A DNA stretch of 64,000 nt from Chitinophagales bacterium (GTDB taxonomy: Bacteria > Bacteroidota > Bacteroidia > Chitinophagales > Chitinophagaceae), in assembly GCA_017303335.1 (NCBI GenBank), contig JAFLBK010000001.1, positions 749,001 through 813,000 on the forward strand, in the 5' to 3' direction. Numbering within the stretch: position 1 is the first letter of the stretch; each line of letters begins with the position of its first letter. This document shows positions 8,969 through 18,668 of this stretch, piece by piece. A model generated the notes under the pieces. It was not told the origin of the DNA and made no database searches. It saw only the letters and a program-made list of their open reading frames with translations. The position numbers were made by a program, and so were the translations under genes.

Positions 8969-10117
8969 ATGTCTTTTAACGAGGTTTACATTACCAATAC
9001 AGCATCTTATTTTCCCAACAGCCCGGTATCCAACGACGAGATGGAAGAGTACCTGGGATACATCAACGGCCAGCCTTCCAAATCCAAACGAATCGTTTTA
9101 CGCAATAATGGTATCACCAACCGCTATTACGCACTTACCAAAGACCGTAAAATAACCCATACCAATGCCCAAATCACCGCAGAAGCTGTAAAAGCCCTGC
9201 TGGGAAACGACGCGGCGAAACTCAAAAACATCGACCTGCTCTCCTGCGGTACTTCTTCGCCCGACCAGGTAATGCCTTCGCACGGTGTGATGGTGCATGG
9301 CTTATTGCCGGAGATGAACCCCATCGAAGTGGTATCGCCCGCCGGGGTTTGCTGTGCCGGCATGCATGCATTAAAGTACGCGTACCTGGCCATCAAAACA
9401 GGCGATGCCTCCCTGGCCGTGGCCACCGGTTCAGAGCGCTTCTCGGCCCTGTTGGTGTCGGATGTGTTCGAAGATGAAGCCAAGAAACTAAAAGAACTTG
9501 AAGAAAATCCCTATATCGGTTTCGAAAAAGAATTCCTCCGCTGGATGCTCTCCGATGGCGCCGCCGCTTTTTTAATGACCAATAAGAAGAACGAAAACGG
9601 CCTGAATCTCCGGGTGGAATGGCTCGAAGGTTTTTCTTTCGCCAACGAAATGGAAGCCTGCATGTACAGCGCCAGCGAAAAACAAAAGGATGGTTCGCTC
9701 AAAGGATATATGGAATATACCCCCGATGAGATCATGAACCGCTCCATCCTCAGTATCAAACAGGATGTAAAACTGCTGAGTGAACACATCGTACCCCTGG
9801 GTGGAGTAGGCTTGAAGGCGGCTCTTGATAAACATGGGGTGAAATCCGATGAAGTGGATTATTTCCTGCCACACATGTCGAGCCATTTCTTCAAAGACAA
9901 AATATTCCAACGCCTGATCGAGAATGGAAACGGTATTCCCTACGATAAATGGTTCGTAAACCTCAGCACAGTGGGTAATGTGGGCGCCGCGTCGGTTTAC
10001 CTGATGGTGGATGAATTATACCACAGTGGTAAACTGAAGCCCGGTGATAAAATATTATTGCTTGTTCCGGAAAGCGCACGCTTCTCGTATATGTACAGCC
10101 TGCTGACCGTTTGCTGA
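8969..10117 (+). CDS. darB: DarB-like ketosynthase III for dialkylresorcinol formation
   Basis: 382 residues with a KAS III-type thiolase fold. The catalytic cysteine is in SPAGVCCAGMHALKYAY, the histidine in YFLPHMSSHFF, and the asparagine in NLSTVGNVGAAS. DarB condenses a beta-ketoacyl and an unsaturated acyl thioester to give the dialkylcyclohexanedione that DarA aromatises. Adjacency to darA strengthens the call; general FabH is less likely because of the context and the long N-terminus. Confidence 0.9.
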   Translation: MSFNEVYITNTASYFPNSPVSNDEMEEYLGYINGQPSKSKRIVLRNNGITNRYYALTKDRKITHTNAQITAEAVKALLGNDAAKLKNIDLLSCGTSSPDQVMPSHGVMVHGLLPEMNPIEVVSPAGVCCAGMHALKYAYLAIKTGDASLAVATGSERFSALLVSDVFEDEAKKLKELEENPYIGFEKEFLRWMLSDGAAAFLMTNKKNENGLNLRVEWLEGFSFANEMEACMYSASEKQKDGSLKGYMEYTPDEIMNRSILSIKQDVKLLSEHIVPLGGVGLKAALDKHGVKSDEVDYFLPHMSSHFFKDKIFQRLIENGNGIPYDKWFVNLSTVGNVGAASVYLMVDELYHSGKLKPGDKILLLVPESARFSYMYSLLTVC

Positions 10118-10189
10118 TAACTCCTCTCCCGGGATTTAGCGGATTATAGTAATTTCATCTTCCCATATCAACCCGACAAATACGGTAAT

Positions 10190-10594
10190 ATGAAAAAAGA
10201 AGAAATACCCCAGGACAATGGTGCGCTCAACAAGCTCACCAAGGAAGTGGTTTATGTTACCGACGATTCCGGTAAATACAGCACCGACCTCAGCACCGGC
10301 TGGGAGGTAAAAACCAAGGCGCTGGATGTTGCCTGGCAGGAAATTGAACAACGCATCCGGGAAGCGAAGGAAAAAGTACTCCGCGACGAGGCCAGTCCGA
10401 TCCTGTATTTCATGGAACTGCGGCTGATGGATATCGGCATCGTGGCCGCTTATACCGGTTTCTGGAAATGGACGATCAAAAAACACCTGAAAGCTGGCGT
10501 GTTCCGGAAACTGCCCGACGGGAAACTGAAAAAATATGCCGACGCTTTCAACGTAACGGTCGATCAACTTAAAACCATGAATGTTCATGAATAA
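10190..10594 (+). CDS. Hypothetical cluster protein with HTH-like C-terminus
   Basis: 134 residues, soluble, highly charged. The C-terminal third (IVAAYTGFWKWTIKKHLKAG, then KLKKYADAFNVTVDQLKTM) has the rhythm of a lambda-repressor-type helix-turn-helix, including the usual closing helix pattern of XRE domains. The N-terminal half is unrecognised. It overlaps the next gene by 8-14 bp. It might regulate or scaffold; the HTH reading is inference only. Confidence 0.65.
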   Translation: MKKEEIPQDNGALNKLTKEVVYVTDDSGKYSTDLSTGWEVKTKALDVAWQEIEQRIREAKEKVLRDEASPILYFMELRLMDIGIVAAYTGFWKWTIKKHLKAGVFRKLPDGKLKKYADAFNVTVDQLKTMNVHE

Positions 10595-11603
10595 CGATTT
10601 CCAACACCTGCAGGCGGCGCATTGTGAGAACGGGGTTACCACCAACCTGCTGCGTGCTGCCGGAGCCAAACAGCTTACCGAACCGCTTTCGTTCGGAATC
10701 GGCTCGGGGTTATTCTATGTTCAGCTTCCCTTTCTTAAAATAAACAACGGTCCGGCCATTGCTTTCCGCACCATGCCCGGGCTGATCTTCAAACGCACCT
10801 GTACCGCACTCAATATCCCCGTGTCCCGAAAGAAATTCTCTTCCCAGGAAGCCGGCAAACGCTACCTCGATGAATGCCTTGATGCGGGTAAAGCGGTAGG
10901 CGCTCAGGTGGGTGTTTATTATCTCACCTATTTTCCCAAAGAATACCGGTTTCACTTCAACGCCCACAACATGATCGTGTTCGGGCGTGAAGAAGACAAA
11001 TACCTGATCAGCGACCCCGTAATGGAAACCGTAACATCGCTCACCGATTACGAATTGCAGCGGGTACGTTTTGCCAAAGGCGCTTTCGCACCCCGCGGGC
11101 AGATCTATTTCCCAAAGGAGAACAGGATCGTAACCGATGAGCAGGTGAAAAAAGCGATCGTGAAAGGAATCAAGCGCAACGTCAACCACATGATCCGCAT
11201 ACCGGGCAATATCGCCGGCTACAAAGGCATTGCCTATACCGGCAGGCAGATCAAAAAATGGCCGGCCAAACTGGGGCGCCACAAAGCCGGCTTATACCTG
11301 GCTCAACTCGTGCGCATGCAGGAAGAGATTGGTACCGGCGGCGGCGGTTTCCGGTATATCTATGCCGCTTTCCTGCAGGAAGCGCATGCCTACCACCCCA
11401 TTGATGAACTGATCGGTATTTCTAAAATCTTTACCGAAGCCGGCGACAAATGGCGCAACGCCGCTGTTCAGGCATCGGGTATTTATAAAGGCCGCATCGG
11501 CAGCCAGGCCGACTTTGATGTGATGGGCGATTACCTGCTCGAAATATCCGAGATCGAAAAGAAGGCTTTCCAGGCATTGTCTAAAATCAAATGGAACGCA
11601 TGA
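10581..11603 (+). CDS. BtrH N-terminal domain-containing protein
   Basis: About 340 residues; start at 10581 or the ATG at 10587. The N-terminal region (HCENGVTTNLLRA, then FNAHNMIVFGREEDKYLISDP) matches the BtrH/cysteine-protease-like fold, with Cys15 and His in HNMIV as candidate catalytic residues. BtrH transfers an acyl chain from an ACP to an amine in butirosin synthesis. A C-terminal helical domain (about 190-340) is of the type often paired with it. Placed between darB and an ABC exporter it may move an acyl group off a carrier; substrate unknown. Confidence 0.78.
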   Translation: MFMNNDFQHLQAAHCENGVTTNLLRAAGAKQLTEPLSFGIGSGLFYVQLPFLKINNGPAIAFRTMPGLIFKRTCTALNIPVSRKKFSSQEAGKRYLDECLDAGKAVGAQVGVYYLTYFPKEYRFHFNAHNMIVFGREEDKYLISDPVMETVTSLTDYELQRVRFAKGAFAPRGQIYFPKENRIVTDEQVKKAIVKGIKRNVNHMIRIPGNIAGYKGIAYTGRQIKKWPAKLGRHKAGLYLAQLVRMQEEIGTGGGGFRYIYAAFLQEAHAYHPIDELIGISKIFTEAGDKWRNAAVQASGIYKGRIGSQADFDVMGDYLLEISEIEKKAFQALSKIKWNA

Positions 11604-12349
11604 CAACGGCTGCCGTGCGAATCGAAAACCTGAGTTTCACCTACCCCCGGCAAACCCGGGCCTGCTTCACACATTTATCCCTGGAGATCACCGAAGGAGA
11701 GCGTTTTGGCCTGTTTGGCCCCAACGGCGCCGGCAAAACCACGCTCATGAACTGCATGACGGGCCTGCTTAACTACCAGCAGGGAAGCATCCGGCTGCTC
11801 GGCAATGAAATAGCGCATCACAAAAAATCGGTGAACCGCCTGTTCGGGTTTGTACCCCAGGATTTTTCTTTTTACCAGGAACTGAGCCCGGCCGAAAACC
11901 TGGCTTTCTTCGGGGCCTGGGCCGGTTTGAATAAAAGCACCATCAAGCGGAAAACGGATGAACTGCTGGATATACTCGGACTGGCAGATGTACGCGACCG
12001 CAAAGTGCAGGAGTTCTCGGGCGGTATGAAACGGCGGGTGAACCTGGCCATCGGCGTGATCCACGAACCGAGAATATTATTCCTGGATGAACCCACCGTG
12101 GGTGTAGACGTGCACTCCCGGCACGCCATCATCACCTACCTGAAACAACTCAACGAAAACGGCACTACACTTATATATACTTCGCATCAGTTGAGCGAAG
12201 CCGAAGACCTCTGCAACAAAGTAGCCCTTATCGACGACGGAAAGATCATCGCCCACAATACCCTGGAGCAGCTGATGATCGACCATGAGGAAGACGGGCT
12301 CGAAGGATTATTCATCAATTTAACCGGGCGCTCGTTCAGGGATTCATAA
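11600..12349 (+). CDS. ABC transporter ATP-binding protein
   Basis: About 249 residues. ATG 11600 makes a 4-bp ATGA overlap with the preceding stop and is preferred to the in-frame ATG at 11591. Walker A FGPNGAGKTT, signature FSGGMKRRVNLAIG, Walker B ILFLDEPTVGVD and the switch histidine in YTSHQLSEAE are all present, so it should hydrolyse ATP. It pairs with the ABC-2 permease that begins at its stop codon. This is the DrrA/CcmA-like exporter class. Confidence 0.92.
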   Translation: MTTAAVRIENLSFTYPRQTRACFTHLSLEITEGERFGLFGPNGAGKTTLMNCMTGLLNYQQGSIRLLGNEIAHHKKSVNRLFGFVPQDFSFYQELSPAENLAFFGAWAGLNKSTIKRKTDELLDILGLADVRDRKVQEFSGGMKRRVNLAIGVIHEPRILFLDEPTVGVDVHSRHAIITYLKQLNENGTTLIYTSHQLSEAEDLCNKVALIDDGKIIAHNTLEQLMIDHEEDGLEGLFINLTGRSFRDS

Positions 12350-13632
12350 TGTTCAAACTCTGGTCGACCATATTAAAAGACATCCGCATCCTCACCCGCG
12401 ATAAGCTGGGCCTCATCTTCATGTTTGTGATGCCCATCGTGCTCGCCGTTGTGATCACCGCGGTGCAGAACAGTACGTTTGAGATGCTGAACACCAATAC
12501 CGTTCCCATGCTGCTTTGCAACCGCGATACGGGCGAGGCGGGCAAACAACTGGAAACGGCCATTCACAAGGCGGGTATGTTCCGCATTCAAAACGTAAAC
12601 GCCAACGAACCGGATTCGCTCATCGCCGGCCGCATGCACGCCAAGGATGCGGTGATCGCCATCATCATCCCGTCCGACTTCACCGAAAAGGTCAAACTGA
12701 AATCAAATGAGATCGCCCGCAAAGCCTTGAAGAATTTCGGTATGCAGTCCGACAGTTCAAAAAGCGATAGCAGCAACACGAGCATTCAGCCCATCAGCAT
12801 GCTTTACCACCCGGTATTGCAGGAAACATTCCGCAAATCGATACAGGGGGCCTTGAAAAGCGCCCTGCAGGTGGTACAGAATAAAGAGGTATTAAAAAGC
12901 CTGTACTTCAACCTGAACGAGAAGGCCATGCCCGATTCACTGGAAAAAGAGCTCATCGGCGAGCAGGTTGCCATTAATGAAATGCCGGTATCCCGCAGCG
13001 GCAGCCGGAACATACCCAACGCGTCGCAGCACAATGTACCCGCCTGGACGGTTTTTGCCATGTTCTTTATTGTCATCTCACTTGGCGGAAGCGTGGTGCG
13101 GGAAAAACTCAACGGGAGTTTTGTGCGGTTGAAAACCCTGCCCACCAACTACCTCGTATCCGTTCTTTCCAAACAACTCACCTATCTTTTTGTAACTGTA
13201 ACCCAGGCAGCTGTCGTATTCTCACTGGGCATCTGGCTGTTCCCTTCGATGGGTTTACCCCGGCTGAACCTGCCCGACCTGCCGGGCGTTACCGTGGTAA
13301 CCCTGATCTGCGGATGGTGTGCCGTAAGTTATGCCATCATGATCGGCGTATTCGCGAAAACACAGGAACAGTCCAATGGCATCGGCGCCGTTTCCATCGT
13401 ATTGATGGCGGCCGTGGGTGGTTTGCTGGTACCGAGTTTCGCCATGCCCGAGTCTTTCCAGTTCGTGATGAAACTCTCTCCGCTGCATTGGTGTCTCGAA
13501 GCGTATTATGGCTTATTTTTGGAGGGCGGCAAATTAAAAGATGTTGTCCTGAATATTCTGCCCCTGCTGGGAATCACCCTGGTCATACAGGCGATTACCC
13601 TCATCGGGCTGAAGCGCAAAAATCTTATTTGA
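12349..13632 (+). CDS. ABC-2 type transporter permease
   Basis: 427 residues in the ABC-2 topology: one N-terminal membrane helix (about 22-40), a large extracytoplasmic loop (about 45-225), then five helices. Its ATG overlaps the ATPase stop (TAATG). It probably exports a lipid-like intermediate or helps place the pigment in the envelope; the cargo is inferred from the cluster only. Confidence 0.9.
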   Translation: MFKLWSTILKDIRILTRDKLGLIFMFVMPIVLAVVITAVQNSTFEMLNTNTVPMLLCNRDTGEAGKQLETAIHKAGMFRIQNVNANEPDSLIAGRMHAKDAVIAIIIPSDFTEKVKLKSNEIARKALKNFGMQSDSSKSDSSNTSIQPISMLYHPVLQETFRKSIQGALKSALQVVQNKEVLKSLYFNLNEKAMPDSLEKELIGEQVAINEMPVSRSGSRNIPNASQHNVPAWTVFAMFFIVISLGGSVVREKLNGSFVRLKTLPTNYLVSVLSKQLTYLFVTVTQAAVVFSLGIWLFPSMGLPRLNLPDLPGVTVVTLICGWCAVSYAIMIGVFAKTQEQSNGIGAVSIVLMAAVGGLLVPSFAMPESFQFVMKLSPLHWCLEAYYGLFLEGGKLKDVVLNILPLLGITLVIQAITLIGLKRKNLI

Positions 13633-13642
13633 ATCAACTAAC

Positions 13643-13906
13643 ATGGAAACAGCGGAACTAAAGCAGCAATTAAAAAAACAGATCGTTCAGTTTTTGAACC
13701 TCACATCGGTAAACCCCGATGATATAAAAGACGATGAGCCCTTGTTCGGCGAAGGACTCGGATTGGATTCCATCGACTCCATCGAACTGATCGTTCTGCT
13801 GAGCCGTGAATATGGCATTGAGATCAAAGACCCGAAGGAAGGACGTAAGATCCTGGTCGATATCAATACCATCGCCGCGTATATCGAACAGCACCGCACC
13901 AAATAA
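13643..13906 (+). CDS. Acyl carrier protein (first of three in the cluster)
   Basis: 87 residues with the 4'-phosphopantetheine site GEGLGLDSIDSIELIVLL (serine of DSID). Short acidic helical protein typical of type II systems. It lies 10 bp after the permease and 11 bp before a KS, the usual ACP-KS-CLF order, so it likely carries chains for that KS pair. Confidence 0.93.
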   Translation: METAELKQQLKKQIVQFLNLTSVNPDDIKDDEPLFGEGLGLDSIDSIELIVLLSREYGIEIKDPKEGRKILVDINTIAAYIEQHRTK

Positions 13907-13917
13907 ATTTCGTTTCA

Positions 13918-15108
13918 TTGAGCAGGATCTTTGTCACCGGCATGGGCGTGATCAGCGCTATCGGGCACTCCGTGGCGCAAAACCGGCAGCACCTCGTAAG
14001 CGGTACCTGTGGCATTCAGCGTGCGCTCGATCTCTTCCCCACGAAATATGCAGGCCTGCTTCCTTTCGGCCAGGTACGTACGAGTACCGAAACCCTGGTG
14101 AAGCAGTTGCAGGTAACCGACCCGGGCGTTACCCGAACTTCCCTGCTGGCCCTGCATGCGTTCAACGAAATGCTGGAAGACGCACAACTGTCGCCCGAAG
14201 ACCTTGCTTCACCCGAAACAGCCCTGGCGGGCGCCAGCACCGTAGGCGGCATGTGCCTGACCGACGAATTGTTCGCCGATGCCAATCACCACACCAACGG
14301 ATCGCCTTATACCTCATCGTACGACTGCGCTTCGGTGAACATGTTTTTGCAGAAGCGATACGGGCTGAAGGGCATCATCAATACCATCAATACAGCCTGC
14401 TCTTCCTCGGCCAACTCCATCATGTATGGCGCCATGCTGATGCGGAACGGTTTTGCCCGCAGGGCCATTGTTGGCGGAACCGACAGCCTGGCCAAATACA
14501 CCATCAATGGATTCAACGCCCTGCATATTCTCTCCCGCGAAAAATGCACACCCTTCGATGAGAACCGGAATGGCCTGAACCTGGGCGAAGGCGCCGCTTT
14601 TTTATTGCTGGAAAAAGAAGAGGATATAAACGGGAAAAAAGTATATGCCGAACTTACCGGTTACTGCAATGCCAACGATGCCTACCATCCTTCTTCCTTA
14701 TCGGATGAGGGAGATGGCCCGTACCTGTCGATGCAAGGCGCTTTGCAGGTGGCCGGACTAACACCCGGACAGATTGATTTTATCAACGCCCATGGAACCG
14801 GAACCGAGAACAATGATGAAGTAGAAGGCCGGGCCATGCTACGCTTATTTAATACAGCGCCGGCCTTTGCCTCTACCAAATCCTTCACCGGGCATACCCT
14901 GGGAGCCGCCGGAGCCATTGAGGCTGTTTACAGCATACTGAGCCTGGTACACCAGGAAGCGTATGCCAACCTGCGTTTTACCAAACCGGTACCCTCTACC
15001 GGGCTGACACCCGTATTGGCACACAGCCCGATGCCCGTGCGGCACGTGATGTCGAACTCGTTTGGTTTTGGAGGCAATTGTTCATCTCTAATTTTTTCCA
15101 AACCCTGA
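13918..15108 (+). CDS. Beta-ketoacyl-ACP synthase (KS of first KS/CLF pair)
   Basis: 396 residues. The start is TTG 13918, chosen because MSRIFVTGMGVISAIG is the conserved beginning of KAS II; an ATG at 13942 would cut it. The catalytic triad is intact: cysteine in NTACSSSANS, histidine in NAHGTGTENND and histidine in SFTGHTLGAAGA. It should perform Claisen condensations with the CLF-like partner whose ATG overlaps its stop (TGATG). Its closest relative in the window is the KS at 21080. Confidence 0.93.
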   Translation: MSRIFVTGMGVISAIGHSVAQNRQHLVSGTCGIQRALDLFPTKYAGLLPFGQVRTSTETLVKQLQVTDPGVTRTSLLALHAFNEMLEDAQLSPEDLASPETALAGASTVGGMCLTDELFADANHHTNGSPYTSSYDCASVNMFLQKRYGLKGIINTINTACSSSANSIMYGAMLMRNGFARRAIVGGTDSLAKYTINGFNALHILSREKCTPFDENRNGLNLGEGAAFLLLEKEEDINGKKVYAELTGYCNANDAYHPSSLSDEGDGPYLSMQGALQVAGLTPGQIDFINAHGTGTENNDEVEGRAMLRLFNTAPAFASTKSFTGHTLGAAGAIEAVYSILSLVHQEAYANLRFTKPVPSTGLTPVLAHSPMPVRHVMSNSFGFGGNCSSLIFSKP

Positions 15109-16148
15109 TGCTGTACATCCACCGTACATATTGCATCTCGCCGCAGCAAACCTTCGGGCAGGTTGACCTGGAAACGATCCAGGAGCCCGCTAACAAGCGG
15201 CTGCTGGCCATGGAACCCAATTACGAAGGGATACCACCCGGTGTACTCCGCCGGATGGGACGGGCCGTACGCATGGGTGTAGGCGCTTCGTTGCCATTGA
15301 TCAAAGAAGGACTGCCGATCGATGGCATCATCATCGGCACGGGTAAAGGTGGTATGGAAGACTGCATCAAGTTCCTGAACCAGATCGTTCAGTACGAAGA
15401 AGGATTACTGGCGCCGGGCAATTTCGTTCAAAGCACGTCCAACGCCGTGGCCGCACAGGTAGGCATGATGACAAAGAACAAATCGTACAACAGTACACAC
15501 GTGCACCGGGGTCATGCTTTTGAGAATGCCCTGATCGATGCCGTGATGCAGCTCAACCAGTTCCCGGGAAAGAATTTCCTGCTGGGCGGACTCGACGAGA
15601 TATCCGACTTCGACTACAATATAGAGGAACTGGATGGGGCGTATAAGAAAGACCCGGTCTCCAATAAAGTTTTATTCGACGTGGACAGCGCGGGCAGCAT
15701 TGCCGGTGAAGGCGCCGCGGTTTTCCTTGTCAATGATCAGCCGGCAGATGCGCTGGCTTCCATCCGGGCCCTGCACATCCTGCATAGTGAAGACGAAAAG
15801 CTGGTGGCGGATACCTTCCGGCAATTTGTGGAGAAAAACAGGAACGCTGCGGATACGATCGACTTCTTTCTTTCCGGTGAAAGCGGTGACAACCGTACGC
15901 GGAAATTTTACACTGCCTGCGAATCGGCTCTGCCCGCATCCACACCCGTTGCCCGCTTCAAACACCTGAGTGGCGAATACTGTACAGCATCCGCATTTGG
16001 ATTATGGCTTGCCTGCCGGCTTGTACAAGGGATGGCGCTTCCAGCTCACCTGCTGAAATCCCCCGCTTCGGTTTCAACGCCCCAAACCATCCTGCTGTAC
16101 AACAATTACAAAGGAGTACAGCATAGTTTTATGCTGTTGCGGAAATAG
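15108..16148 (+). CDS. Chain-length-factor-like KS homologue without catalytic residues
   Basis: 346 residues from ATG 15108. Thiolase-fold protein in which every KS catalytic position is replaced: HVHRGHAFENAL stands where TACSSSANSI sits in the partner (Cys to Arg), SGESGDN replaces the first His motif, and FKHLSGEYCTASA replaces GHTLGAAGA (His to Glu). Inactive partners of this kind set chain length in type II polyketide and aryl polyene KS/CLF heterodimers. A paralogue is at 20026. Confidence 0.88.
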   Translation: MLYIHRTYCISPQQTFGQVDLETIQEPANKRLLAMEPNYEGIPPGVLRRMGRAVRMGVGASLPLIKEGLPIDGIIIGTGKGGMEDCIKFLNQIVQYEEGLLAPGNFVQSTSNAVAAQVGMMTKNKSYNSTHVHRGHAFENALIDAVMQLNQFPGKNFLLGGLDEISDFDYNIEELDGAYKKDPVSNKVLFDVDSAGSIAGEGAAVFLVNDQPADALASIRALHILHSEDEKLVADTFRQFVEKNRNAADTIDFFLSGESGDNRTRKFYTACESALPASTPVARFKHLSGEYCTASAFGLWLACRLVQGMALPAHLLKSPASVSTPQTILLYNNYKGVQHSFMLLRK

Positions 16149-16243
16149 TGGCGCCCATTAAAAAACAATCTGTAATTTTCCTTTTACTAACGTCAATTGA
16201 ATAAACTTCATTAACCCGCATTATACCAGACCCGGTTTTCAGC

Positions 16244-17674
16244 ATGAAGAAAAAATGGAGTTCCCTGTTTTATGCCCTCACCATCGTTGGTGCGGCCGGC
16301 GCTATTTACTGGATACTGAAACAAGGTAAGGCCCTGCAGGATCCGGCGCTTACCAGCAGGCAGGTACAGCAAGACGGGCAATCTGCCGCACACAGCTATT
16401 TCCAGGAATTCACCGGATCTTTTTCAACACATATCTCAGAGCCCATTGCCGTGCTGCTGCTGCAGATCATCGTCATCATTCTTTTTGCCCGGCTCTTTGG
16501 ATTTCTTTTTAAAAAAATCGGTCAACCGGCCGTTATCGGAGAGATCGTGGCCGGGATCGTTCTGGGGCCATCGATACTGGGCGCTTATTTTCCGGCGGCT
16601 ACCGGATTTTTATTTCCGGCAGCATCCCTGGGCACCCTGAGTTTTCTGAGCCAGATCGGCCTGATCCTGTTTATGTTCATCATCGGCATGGAGCTCGATC
16701 TCAAATCAATCGGCAAACAGGCCTATGATGCCGTGATCATCAGTCATGCCAGTATCATCATTCCTTATACCCTCGGCATGGCACTGGCCTATTTTATATA
16801 TAAGGACTACGCTCCAGCCAATACCAGCTTCCTTTCCTTTTCCCTGTTCATGGGCATTGCCATGAGCATTACCGCGTTCCCCGTGCTGGCGCGGATTCTC
16901 AAAGAACGTGGATTAACCCGGTCGCGGCTTGGCGCCATGGTACTTACCTGTGCGGCGGCCGACGACCTTACCGCCTGGTGCATACTGGCGGCGGTGATCG
17001 CCCTGGTGAAATCGGGTTCTTCCATCAGTGCCATCTACACCATCCTGCTGGCCGTCGTTTACGTATTGCTGATGCTGAAGGTAATCCGCCCGGCGCTGAA
17101 AAAACTCGAACATATCTACCACAATAAAGAAGCGAAACGAACCGCCGTAATGGCTTTTCTTTTTGTGATGCTCATTATTTCTGCCTATACCACTTCCATC
17201 ATTGGTATACACTCGCTCTTCGGCGCTTTTATGGCCGGTGTGGTGATGCCCCCGAGTTTCGACTTTCGCAAGATCGTTACCGATAAGATCGAAGACATCA
17301 GCATCGTGCTGCTGCTCCCGCTTTTCTTTGTGATCACGGGACTGCGAACGCAGATCGGCCTGCTGAATGATGGACACCTCTGGGTTACATTCGGATGGAT
17401 ATTGCTGGTGGCATTAGCCGGCAAATTCGGCGGCAGCGCCCTGGCGGCAAAGATCGTCGGGCAAAGCTGGAAAGACAGTCTTTCGATCGGTATACTGATG
17501 AACACCCGCGGCCTCATGCAACTGATCGTTCTCAATATCGGGTACGACCTGGGTGTGCTTACCCCGGAGATGTTCGCGATGATGGTGCTGATGGCCCTGG
17601 TAACCACGTTCATGACCGGCCCGGCGCTGGACCTGATCAATAAACTGATACCCGAAGAGAAGCATGCGGGATAA
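16244..17674 (+). CDS. Cation:proton antiporter (CPA2/KefB-like)
   Basis: 476 residues with about 12-13 membrane helices. IGQPAVIGEIVAGIVLGPSILG is the signature start of the Na+/H+ exchanger domain (PF00999), and the TCAAADDLTAWCILA segment has the two adjacent aspartates needed for ion exchange in this superfamily. No TrkA-N regulatory domain follows. It lies 95 bp after the CLF-like gene and ends 2 bp from the convergent dehydratase gene. A direct role in pigment synthesis is not evident. Confidence 0.9.
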   Translation: MKKKWSSLFYALTIVGAAGAIYWILKQGKALQDPALTSRQVQQDGQSAAHSYFQEFTGSFSTHISEPIAVLLLQIIVIILFARLFGFLFKKIGQPAVIGEIVAGIVLGPSILGAYFPAATGFLFPAASLGTLSFLSQIGLILFMFIIGMELDLKSIGKQAYDAVIISHASIIIPYTLGMALAYFIYKDYAPANTSFLSFSLFMGIAMSITAFPVLARILKERGLTRSRLGAMVLTCAAADDLTAWCILAAVIALVKSGSSISAIYTILLAVVYVLLMLKVIRPALKKLEHIYHNKEAKRTAVMAFLFVMLIISAYTTSIIGIHSLFGAFMAGVVMPPSFDFRKIVTDKIEDISIVLLLPLFFVITGLRTQIGLLNDGHLWVTFGWILLVALAGKFGGSALAAKIVGQSWKDSLSIGILMNTRGLMQLIVLNIGYDLGVLTPEMFAMMVLMALVTTFMTGPALDLINKLIPEEKHAG

Positions 17675-17676
17675 TC

Positions 17677-18045
17677 CTACGGGAAAACAAATACGCCTTT
17701 GAATTTAAAATGCATCAATTCGCTTTTGAAAAGTGATGCTGTTACTTTCAGCTGATCACTCTCTGCACTGTATTTGATGGAAGCATGGATGACATTGTTC
17801 CGCGTTGGGTCGATTACTGCCAGGAACTTCATTTCCGCGGCCGAGAGGAGTTTGGTTTCTTTTTTTAATTCCTGTTCCAAAAGTTCTTTTATCATCTGCA
17901 TCATACATACGCCGGGTACCACGGGCTGGTTGGGGAAGTGACCTTCAAAAATGCGATGCCCTTTATTGATCTCAAGGACAGCCTCCATATTTCCGTCGGA
18001 ACTGCTTTGCCGTGTTATGCTGAAAAAATCATTCAGTAAGATCAT
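17677..18045 (-). CDS. Hot-dog fold 3-hydroxyacyl-ACP dehydratase-like protein (His-bearing)
   Basis: 122 residues. RIFEGHFPNQPVVPGVCMMQMI matches the FabZ/FabA-type active-site loop, with the catalytic histidine in GHFP. The acid normally found four residues after PGV is a glutamine here (CMMQ), so the protein seems to lack half of the usual dyad; the protein at 27754 shows the opposite pattern. Its ATG overlaps the stop of the lipoprotein gene by 4 bp. Last gene of the minus arm. Confidence 0.82.
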   Translation of the reverse strand: MILLNDFFSITRQSSSDGNMEAVLEINKGHRIFEGHFPNQPVVPGVCMMQMIKELLEQELKKETKLLSAAEMKFLAVIDPTRNNVIHASIKYSAESDQLKVTASLFKSELMHFKFKGVFVFP

Positions 18046-18668
18046 CGCTCGATACGTTTTAGTCCGATGTTGAATTCAAATGCCTGGTGCGCTATGCCGA
18101 TGCTGTCGGGGATACCGTTCCGCATATCCTTCACGACCGCCTTCACGATCACTTTCTTGTTTGATGCCCGTTCCATCCGGATCAATTCCTTAAGGTCCGG
18201 GTCGGTCACATAATAATTAAATCCTTTTTCCTGGGGGAAGATAAAGTACAATTCGCCCCCATTACTCCGCACGGATGCTTTCGTATAATCGAGCCGGTTC
18301 ATCAGCACCAGTTCGAAATCGTGGCGCAGGGTTTTGATCACCGCCTTGCGGTTCATTTTTTTTATGATGGAGTGTACTTTAAAACCACCGTCGGGCCTGA
18401 ACTCAAAATCAAAAAAACCTAGTCCCATCTCGCTGCTGAATACGATGCGGACGCTGCTGTCGGGCATGCGCTTGATCATCAACAGGCCACTGAGATGGTT
18501 GCCGGTCACATCCACCGTGGTATTGTACAAGGCAGTTCCGAATGCCGGCTGGAACTGCCGTACCCGGTTCACATCGGCTTGCGCTGCCTGCATCTGCTTA
18601 TGTACGGGTGTACAGTGAGCGAGCAGGAAACTACTTAATATCAAAAAGGTTGTCCGGAATGGAAGCAT
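18042..18668 (-). CDS. Putative lipoprotein of the pigment cluster
   Basis: 208 residues with a lipoprotein signal (FLILSSFLLAHC; Cys at about 19). The mature region is beta-rich (GNHLSGLLMIKRMPDSSVRIVFSSEMG), reminiscent of LolB or DUF3261-type lipid-binding lipoproteins that accompany LolA homologues in aryl polyene loci. That relation is by pattern and context, not a clear motif. It overlaps the LolA-like gene by 38 bp. Confidence 0.72.
   Translation of the reverse strand: MLPFRTTFLILSSFLLAHCTPVHKQMQAAQADVNRVRQFQPAFGTALYNTTVDVTGNHLSGLLMIKRMPDSSVRIVFSSEMGLGFFDFEFRPDGGFKVHSIIKKMNRKAVIKTLRHDFELVLMNRLDYTKASVRSNGGELYFIFPQEKGFNYYVTDPDLKELIRMERASNKKVIVKAVVKDMRNGIPDSIGIAHQAFEFNIGLKRIER

Noticed and set aside
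16244..17674. Antiporter as an essential part of the pigment pathway
   Set aside because: It is separated by 95 bp and has ordinary antiporter features; only its location links it to the cluster.
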